Shown here: positions 58,343 to 64,000 of the stretch, piece after piece
Layout of the letters: each line of letters starts with the position of its first letter
How positions within the stretch are numbered: the first letter of the stretch is position 1
Assembly: GCA_963809205.1 (NCBI GenBank)
Contig: CAWEIS010000004.1
Location: 124,001-188,000, forward strand
Direction of reading: 5' to 3'
Origin: DATLLN01 sp963809205
GTDB lineage: Bacteria; Actinomycetota; Thermoleophilia; Gaiellales; JAICJC01
Length of the DNA: 64,000 bases
Translations under genes and position numbers: made by a program
Notes under the pieces: model-generated
What the model saw: only the letters and a program-made list of their open reading frames with translations
Database searches by the model: none
Told to the model about the DNA's origin: nothing

Positions 58343-60080
58343 GTGCCGGTCACGACGCCCAACAACGCGGAGATTGCAGGACGATTCGAGCTGCTCGCCG
58401 ACCTGCTCGAGCTGGACGGCGCCGTCGCCTACCGCTACCTCGCCTACCGCAAGGCTGCGAAGACGCTGCGCGAGACGCCGGAGTCGGTGGCGCGGCTGTC
58501 CGAGCAGGGCCGGCTGCGCGAGCTGCCGGGCGTCGGAGCGGCCGTCGCCGACAAGGTCGCCGAGCTGCTCGACACGGGCAACATCTCGGCGCTGGAGAAG
58601 CTCGAGTCAGTGACGCCGCCCGGCGTGGTGCCGGTCATGCACATCCCCGGCATCGGCCCCAAGACGGCGCGACGGATCTTCGCCGACCTCGGTCTGGTCA
58701 CGCTGGAGGACGCCGTGCAGGCGGCGCGCGAGGGCCGGATCCGCGATCTTCCCGGGATGGGCGAGAAGACGGAGCAGGCGATCCTGGCGGGCGCCGAGTC
58801 CGCCGTGTCGGGGCGGGCTCGGCATCTCGGTCGCCCGGCTGCGACCGCTCGCAGAGAACGTTCGCGACGCGCTGCTCGAGGTGCCGGCCGTCGACCGCTG
58901 CGAGATCGCGGGTAGCCTCCGCCGGTACGCCGAGACCGCCAAGGACATCGACCTGGTCGCCTCGACCGGCGCGCCGGCCGAGGTGGTGGACGCCTTCGTC
59001 GCCTACGACTGGGTGGCCTCGGTCGAGCAGCGAGGCGAGACCAAGGCCACCTGCATCGCCCACGACGGGACGCGGGTCGAGCTGCGAATGGTCGCGCCGG
59101 GCACGTTCGGGAACCTGCTGCAGCACCTGACCGGCTCGAAGGCGCACAACGTCGCGCTGCGCGAGGACGCCGTCCGCCGCGGTCTCAAGGTCAGCGAGTA
59201 CGGGGTCGAGGAGGTCGAGACCGGCGAGCTCCTGCAGACCGACGACGAGCATGCGGTCTACGAGCGGCTGGGGATGGCCTGGATCCCGCCGGAGCTGCGC
59301 GAGCACCGGGGCGAGCTCGAGGCGGCGCGGGCGGGGACGCTCCCGCAGCTGGTCGAGGTCGAGCAGGTTCGCGGCGACCTGCACTGCCACACCGACTGGA
59401 GCGACGGCAAGGCGCCGCTCGAGGAGATGGTCGCCGCCGCGATCGGCATGGGCTACGGCTACCTCAACATCACCGACCACTCGCCGGCGGTCGGGTTCGG
59501 GATGGGGCTGGACGCCGGCCGGCTGCGGGCGCAGATCGAGCGCGTGCGGACGCTGGCCGAGACGCTCGCGCCCGACTTCGTCCTGCTCGTCGGCTGCGAG
59601 GTGGACATCCTCCGCGACGGCTCGCTGGACTACTCGGACGCGCTGCTCGAGGAGCTGGACGTCGTCGTCGCCAGCGTCCACGTGTCGCACCGGCTGTCCG
59701 CGGCCGACCAGACCAAGCGCATCTGCACGGCGATGGAGAACCCGCACATGGACCTGCTCGGCCATCCCACCGGCAGGCTGATCGGGCGCCGCGAGCCGAA
59801 CCCTCTGGACATCGACGCGGTCGTCGAGACGGCCGTTCGCACCGGCACCGTGCTCGAGGTCAGCGCGCAGCCCGACCGGCTCGACCTCTCCGACGTCCAC
59901 GTCCGCCTGGCGATCGAGGCGGGTGCAAAGCTGTCGATCGACACCGACGCCCACAGCGTCGCGCGGCTGGAGGCGGTGCGGTTCGGCGTGATGAACGCGC
60001 GCCGCGGCTGGGCCACCGCCGCCGACGTCGTCAACACCCGCGAGTGGCCCGAGCTGAAGACGTTGCTCAAGGGCGGTTGA
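58343..60080 (+). CDS. polX: DNA polymerase X family protein with PHP domain (frameshifted)
   Basis: A PolX of about 578 residues. An N-terminal 8-kDa-like domain has helix-hairpin-helix segments (Leu-Pro-Gly-Val-Gly-Ala, Ile-Pro-Gly-Ile-Gly-Pro-Lys-Thr-Ala and Leu-Pro-Gly-Met-Gly-Glu-Lys). The polymerase core has Gly-Ser-Leu-Arg-Arg and catalytic Asp in Lys-Asp-Ile-Asp-Leu-Val. The C-terminal PHP nuclease domain has Asp-Leu-His-Cys-His-Thr-Asp-Trp-Ser-Asp-Gly and Thr-Asp-His-Ser. It acts in gap-filling base-excision repair. One extra G near 58810-58817 breaks the frame; both sides are otherwise intact. GTG 58343. Confidence 0.92.
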
Positions 60081-60967
60081 GCTCGGTCGCCAGCCGCTCG
60101 CGGATCGTCGTCAGCGCCTCGGCCATGGGCGACGCGTCGGTGATCCGGTGCTCGACCTCCTCCAGCTCCGAGATGTCGTACTGATCGCTCCAGATGAAGG
60201 CGAGCGCGGGCCGCTCGTACTGGAACGTCGCCATCGGGAACCGACCCTCGACGCAGCGCACGATGAACGCCGGCTCGAAGATCCTGCGCACGATCACGTC
60301 GTCCGCTGCGTCCTCGACCAAAAGCGTGTAGCGGCTGTTGAACTCGTCGCTCTCCAGGTTGACGTTGCGCGAGCCGGTGAACGTCGAGCGCAGCTTCTCG
60401 AACATCCCACCGCCCAGCCCCTGCGGCGAGAGCTGCAGCAGGTGCAGCCCGAGGTCGCCCAGGTCCAGCCGCAGCACCGTGTGCTTGTGCTTGACCTCCT
60501 CGCGGTACGTCTCCATCGAGCCGTTGGCGCCGGCGCGGGTGCGCGTCTCGTACGTCGAGTAGGTGAAGTTGACGATCTGCCCGGGGAGGCCCGCCATCGG
60601 TGCCCGAGAATCCGTGCTTGAAGGCGGGCTTCTCCCGGTCGCGGCAGAATGCGACGCCGTCCAGGGCCGCGGGCTCACGCTCGTACGTCCATCCGCGCTC
60701 GGCGGCCCACGCGCTCATCACCTCGTGCTCGGCCTCGGCGGTCGCCTGCGACCACAGGCGCCAGTGGTAGAACCCGGCGCCGCCGATGCCGCCGACCACC
60801 GCGACGACCAGTCCCAGCACAGGTGAGACCGCCACCAGGATGATCCCCAGCGCGACGCCGGGAGCGGCGCAGAGCAGCAGGTTGCGGTTGTAGCGGGTGC
60901 GGCTCTTGATCCTCTCGAACCGCCGCTTCGACTCCGCGCGGTAGAGCTGCTCGGGATCCTGGGTCAT
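60067..60967 (-). CDS. Membrane protein of unknown function (frameshifted)
   Basis: A protein of about 300 residues. A basic, helical N-terminus (Tyr-Arg-Ala-Glu-Ser-Lys-Arg-Arg-Phe-Glu-Arg) precedes two adjacent transmembrane helices at about residues 30-68. A soluble domain follows with Glu-Arg-Gly-Trp-Thr-Tyr, Asn-Phe-Thr-Tyr-Ser-Thr-Tyr-Glu, Leu-Glu-Ser-Asp-Glu-Phe-Asn and Phe-Ile-Val-Arg-Cys. The domain arrangement resembles DUF3137-type proteins, but I do not assign it. One indel near 60600 separates the two halves. ATG 60967 overlaps otsB (ATGA); the end overlaps polX by 14 bp. Confidence 0.65.
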
Positions 60968-61752
60968 GCGCCCTCGGCCAGAATCCGGAGGATGGCGACC
61001 ACGTCGGACGGCCCGTCCACGCACGCGTCGGCGGCCTCGAACAGCTCGGCCGGGCCCTCGCTCGAGCGCACCGCGATGCGGATGGTCGCCTCGCGGAAGG
61101 CGTCGAGGTCGGTGCGGTCGTCCCCGGCGTAGAGCAGGTGGTCGATCCGGCGGCGGCCGCGCAGCCGTTTGACCGCCGTGCCCTTGTCGACGGCCACCGG
61201 CGGCCGCACCTCGAACACCATGCGGCCGATACTCCATGCCAGCCCTGCGCGGTCGAGCTGCGGCGCGATCTGGGTCTCCAGGTACCGCTCGGCGTGGGCC
61301 GGGCGCGGCGAGTTGCGGAAGTGGATGGTGAAGGTGATGCCCTTGTCCTCGATGCGGCACCCGTACTGGGCGATCAGCCCGTCGTTCTCGACCAGCACCA
61401 GGGCCTTGCGGATCTCCTCGCGGTACTTCGCCGCCTGCGCCACCACCACGACCTCGTCCCCCTGCATCACCTCGAGCCCGTGGTTGCCAGAGATGGCGAC
61501 GCACTCGACGGGCACCAGCGCTCGTCCCTGGATCGCCTGCCTGCCGGTGACGCAGGCGACCAGCGAGTAGCTGCCGCACAGCGTCTCCAGTATCGACAAC
61601 GTCTCCGGTGGAACCGCGGCCTGCTCGGGCGTCGCGACGATCGGCGCCAGCGTCCCGTCGATGTCGAGCACGACGGCCGACCGTCGCGGCTCGGCGAGCA
61701 TCGGCGCGAGGAGCTTTCGCACGTCATCCTTCAGCCTCGGTTTCGCGGCCAC
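60964..61752 (-). CDS. otsB: Trehalose-6-phosphate phosphatase
   Basis: A 262-residue HAD-superfamily phosphatase that releases trehalose from trehalose-6-phosphate. Motif 1 is Leu-Asp-Ile-Asp-Gly-Thr-Leu-Ala-Pro-Ile. Gly-Asn-His-Gly-Leu-Glu lies near residue 90, the cap domain includes Glu-Asp-Lys-Gly, motif 3 includes Val-Asp-Lys-Gly-Thr-Ala, and motif 4 is Gly-Asp-Asp-Arg-Thr-Asp. No otsA is nearby. The frame opens at 61770; GTG 61752 is preferred because TATTGT lies 7 nt upstream. Confidence 0.92.
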   Translation of the reverse strand: MAAKPRLKDDVRKLLAPMLAEPRRSAVVLDIDGTLAPIVATPEQAAVPPETLSILETLCGSYSLVACVTGRQAIQGRALVPVECVAISGNHGLEVMQGDEVVVVAQAAKYREEIRKALVLVENDGLIAQYGCRIEDKGITFTIHFRNSPRPAHAERYLETQIAPQLDRAGLAWSIGRMVFEVRPPVAVDKGTAVKRLRGRRRIDHLLYAGDDRTDLDAFREATIRIAVRSSEGPAELFEAADACVDGPSDVVAILRILAEGA

Positions 61753-61758
61753 GAGGCC

Positions 61759-61765
61759 TACAATA
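61759..61765. promoter_or_regulatory. Shared bidirectional -10 of otsB and the TSUP genes
   Basis: The heptamer TACAATA gives TACAAT on the plus strand, 8 nt before ATG 61773. It gives TATTGT on the minus strand, 7 nt before GTG 61752. The start codons are 20 bp apart. Confidence 0.6.
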
Positions 61766-61772
61766 ACCACGA

Positions 61773-62132
61773 ATGAGCCGCCGTCTTTCGGTGCTGATCG
61801 CCATCGGGCTGGTGGCAGGGTTCCTCTCCGGCATGTTTGGCGTGGGCGGCGGGATCATCATCGTGCCCCTGCTGATCGCCCTCGCGGCGTATCCACCGAA
61901 GACCGCGATGGCCACATCGCTGGCCGCGATCCTGTTCACGGCGACTGCCGCGGCCGCCGCTCATGCCAACGAGGGCAACGTACAGTGGGCCGACGCGGTG
62001 TTGCTCGGCGTACCTGCTGTGTTCGGCGCCCTGATCGGCGCCGCGTGGCACCAGCGGGCGTCCACTCGCGGCATCGTCCTGGCCTTCGCTGCGTTTCTCG
62101 CGCTGGTCGCACTGAGGCTGGCGACCGAGTAG
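61773..62132 (+). CDS. Half-size TSUP (TauE/SafE) transporter subunit, first repeat
   Basis: A 119-residue membrane protein with four helices, equal to one repeat of a TauE/SafE anion transporter. The signature Gly-Met-Phe-Gly-Val-Gly-Gly-Gly-Ile-Ile-Ile-Val-Pro-Leu lies near residue 19. Full TSUP proteins have two such repeats in about 250 residues. The stop overlaps the start of the next gene (TAGTG), which encodes a second repeat, so the pair probably forms one transporter. The substrate (sulfite, sulfonate or another organic anion) is unknown. Confidence 0.85.
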   Translation: MSRRLSVLIAIGLVAGFLSGMFGVGGGIIIVPLLIALAAYPPKTAMATSLAAILFTATAAAAAHANEGNVQWADAVLLGVPAVFGALIGAAWHQRASTRGIVLAFAAFLALVALRLATE

Positions 62133-62539
62133 TGGAGCACCTGCTCGCGGCATTGCTGGGTGTGGTGGCCGGCACGCTGTCGGCGATGTTCGGCGTCGGC
62201 GGCGGGCTGATCTTCGTGCCCACGCTGATCTTCCTGGGCAGCAACACGCACCAGGCCGTGGCCACGTCGCTGGCGGCGATGATCCCCGCGATCCTGGTCG
62301 GCTCCTGGCGTCAGACGCGCTACGGCACCGTGCGCTGGAAGGAGGCGGCGGTGATCGGCATCGCGTCGATCCCGACGGCGCAGCTGGGTGCCGCCGTCGC
62401 CAACGACCTGTCGAACGACGTCCTGCGCAAGGCGTTCGCCGTGCTGCTGTTCGCCGTCGCCGTGCAGATGGGGGTGCGCGCCCTGCGCGACGGCGGGCCT
62501 AGCGACTCGTCGTCAGGACCCGATCCGCCTTCTGCTTGA
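62132..62539 (+). CDS. Half-size TSUP (TauE/SafE) transporter subunit, second repeat
   Basis: A 135-residue partner of the previous gene with four helices and the same signature, Ala-Met-Phe-Gly-Val-Gly-Gly-Gly-Leu-Ile-Phe-Val-Pro-Thr. Both halves have complete ends, so this looks like a natural split rather than a frameshift. GTG 62132 overlaps the first half's stop by one base. The C-terminal tail (Ser/Pro-rich, last 15 residues) overlaps the convergent acs gene by 41 bp. Confidence 0.85.
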   Translation: MEHLLAALLGVVAGTLSAMFGVGGGLIFVPTLIFLGSNTHQAVATSLAAMIPAILVGSWRQTRYGTVRWKEAAVIGIASIPTAQLGAAVANDLSNDVLRKAFAVLLFAVAVQMGVRALRDGGPSDSSSGPDPPSA

Positions 62540-64000
62540 TCTCCTCGACGACGGCGGGATCGCGCAGCGTCGTCGTGTCGCCCAGCTCCTCGCCCTCGGC
62601 GATGTTGCGCAGCAGCCTGCGCATGATCTTGCCCGACCTGGTCTTGGGCAGGTCGCTGACGATGATCACGGCCTTGGGCCGCGCGATCTTGCCGATCTTC
62701 TGGCCGATCCACTCGCGGAGCTCCGCCGCCAGCTCGTCGCTCGGCTCGTAGCCCTCGCGGAGCAGCGCGAAGCAGAGCGGCGTCTGACCCGTGAGCGCAT
62801 CCGGCGCCGCCGTCGCGGCCGCCTCGGCCACCGCGGGGTGCTCGACCAGCGCCGACTCGAGCTCGATCGTCGACAGCCGGTGTCCGGAGACGTTCATCAC
62901 ATCGTCTATGCGGCCGAGCAGCCAGAAGCAGCCGTCGTCGTCGATCCGCGCGCCGTCGCCGGCGAAGTACGTGTCCGGCCCGAAGCGCGAGAAGTAGTTG
63001 GAGACGTACCGCTCGTCCTCGTCGTACAGCGTCCGGAACATCCCCGGCCACGGCCGGCGCAGCACCAAGTAGCCGCCGCGGCCCGGCGGTACCGGGTTGC
63101 CCAGGTCGTCAACAACTGCGGCGTCAATTCCCGGGAACGGCATCGTTGCCGATCCGGGCTTGAGTGTCGTCAGCCCGGGCAGCGGCGTGATCACGATGCC
63201 GCCCGTCTCCGTCTGCCACCACGTGTCGACGATCGGGCAGCGGCCGCCGCCGATGTGCTTCCAGTACCAGACCCACGCCTCGGGGTTGATCGGCTCGCCC
63301 ACCGTGCCCAGCAGCCGCAGCGAGCTGAGGTCGTGTGCCGCGGGGTGCTCGGCGCCGGCCTTGATGAAGGCCCGGATCAGGGTCGGGGCCGTGTAGTACT
63401 GGGTCACGCCGTAGCGCTCGATGATCTGCCAGTGGCGGTCGGGCGCGGGGTACATCGGGTCGCCCTCGTACAGCACGCTGGTGACGCCGTTGCTGAGCGG
63501 GCCGTAGACGATGTACGAGTGCCCGGTCACCCAGCCGATGTCGGCCGCGCACCAGTACGTGTCGCCGTCCTGGATGTCGAAGATCCAGCGGTGGGTGACG
63601 GTCGCGTACGTCAGGTAGCCGCCGGTGGTGTGCACCACACCCTTCGGCTTGGCGGTCGTGCCCGACGTGTGCAGCGCGAACAGCATGTGCTCGGCCTCGA
63701 CCTGCTCCGGCTCGCAGTCGGCTGAGCGCCCCTCGACGGCGTCGTGCCACCAGACATCGCGGCCGTCGGTCATCGGCACGTCTGCGCCGGTGCGGCGCAG
63801 GACGACCATCCGCTCGACGGTCGGTGCCATGGCGACGGCGTCGTCGGCGATCGCCTTCAACGGGACCGCGGAGCCCTTTCGCCAGGCCTCGTCCTGGGTG
63901 ATCACGAGCTTCGCGCTCGTGCCCTCCAGACGCTCGCCCAGCGAGCTCGGCGAGAAACCGCCGAACACGACCACGTGTGGCGCGCCGATCCTGGCGCAGG
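62499..64000 (-). CDS. acs: Acetyl-CoA synthetase, N-terminus outside window
   Basis: The C-terminal 500 residues of an AMP-forming acetyl-CoA synthetase; the frame is open at the right edge. It shows the ATP loop Thr-Ser-Gly-Thr-Thr-Ala-Lys-Pro-Lys-Gly, Asp-Ile-Gly-Trp-Val-Thr-Gly-His, Asp-Thr-Trp-Trp-Gln-Thr-Glu-Thr-Gly-Gly and Val-Ser-Gly-His-Arg-Leu-Ser-Thr-Ile-Glu. The A10 Lys is in Lys-Thr-Arg-Ser-Gly-Lys-Ile-Met-Arg-Arg, a site commonly controlled by acetylation. It makes acetyl-CoA from acetate. About 130-150 residues are missing. Confidence 0.95.
   Translation of the reverse strand, partial: CARIGAPHVVVFGGFSPSSLGERLEGTSAKLVITQDEAWRKGSAVPLKAIADDAVAMAPTVERMVVLRRTGADVPMTDGRDVWWHDAVEGRSADCEPEQVEAEHMLFALHTSGTTAKPKGVVHTTGGYLTYATVTHRWIFDIQDGDTYWCAADIGWVTGHSYIVYGPLSNGVTSVLYEGDPMYPAPDRHWQIIERYGVTQYYTAPTLIRAFIKAGAEHPAAHDLSSLRLLGTVGEPINPEAWVWYWKHIGGGRCPIVDTWWQTETGGIVITPLPGLTTLKPGSATMPFPGIDAAVVDDLGNPVPPGRGGYLVLRRPWPGMFRTLYDEDERYVSNYFSRFGPDTYFAGDGARIDDDGCFWLLGRIDDVMNVSGHRLSTIELESALVEHPAVAEAAATAAPDALTGQTPLCFALLREGYEPSDELAAELREWIGQKIGKIARPKAVIIVSDLPKTRSGKIMRRLLRNIAEGEELGDTTTLRDPAVVEEIKQKADRVLTTSR

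Overview
The window is about 64 kb of high-GC DNA from a bacterial chromosome. Its core is a replication-origin neighbourhood: parB-parA-rsmG-jag-yidC-yidD-rnpA-rpmH on the minus strand, diverging from dnaA-dnaN-recF-DUF721-gyrB-gyrA on the plus strand. The GC content, the SigR/RsrA-type sigma/anti-sigma pair with a SigR-type promoter, the futalosine menaquinone genes and the many leaderless genes point to Actinomycetota. A deep lineage such as Thermoleophilia is my best guess, but that is inference. No mobile element, phage, rRNA or CRISPR array was seen, and no stretch above 300 bases lacks a gene, RNA or origin element.

Layout. 1-7.7 kb: small housekeeping and accessory genes (methyltransferase, dienelactone hydrolase, GNAT, M16 and M24 peptidases, TetR with a SnoaL-like neighbour, MobA-like transferase, sigR-rsrA). 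7.8-12.4 kb: nadB-nadC-nadA-mqnB-mqnD for NAD and menaquinone. 12.5-14.6 kb: an acyl-CoA dehydrogenase, a DUF151 nuclease and tRNA-Ile. 14.6-28.8 kb: the origin region. 29-39.5 kb: galT, a secreted amidase, birA, and an ECF sigma factor heading a fatty-acid cassette fabZ-fabH-fabD-fabG-fabF-accD-accA. 39.5-45 kb: a secreted S53 peptidase, two tandem Ca2+/H+ antiporter paralogues and an MFS transporter. 45-50.7 kb: a minus-strand cobalamin-riboswitch operon. 50.7-64 kb: an Hrq1-type helicase and pheA behind a Phe-rich leader peptide and attenuator, then thiL, an EamA transporter, thioredoxin, an L,D-transpeptidase, a dolichol-phosphate-mannose-synthase-like glycosyltransferase, polX, otsB, a split TSUP transporter and a truncated acetyl-CoA synthetase.

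The most interesting system is the operon at 45.0-50.7 kb. A cobalamin riboswitch precedes two exported DUF4430 proteins (the fold of the transcobalamin C-terminal domain), a complete ECF transporter (T, fused A-A, S) and an exported alpha/alpha-toroid repeat protein. Vertebrate intrinsic factor and transcobalamin join exactly these two domain types, an alpha6/alpha6 barrel and a DUF4430-like domain, in one B12 carrier. Here they are separate exported proteins beside an importer, under B12 control.

Two regulatory themes recur. About twenty genes have a TANNNT -10 hexamer only 6-10 nt before the start codon, which implies leaderless mRNAs. Several divergent gene pairs are only about 7-26 bp apart and share or overlap their -10 elements (birA/ECF sigma, otsB/TSUP, GT2/polX, pheL/thiL).

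Caution: about eighteen single-base frameshifts interrupt otherwise intact conserved genes, including gyrB (twice), recF, parA and rsmG, often at G/C runs. They look like assembly indels rather than pseudogenes, and affected genes are annotated across the shift.
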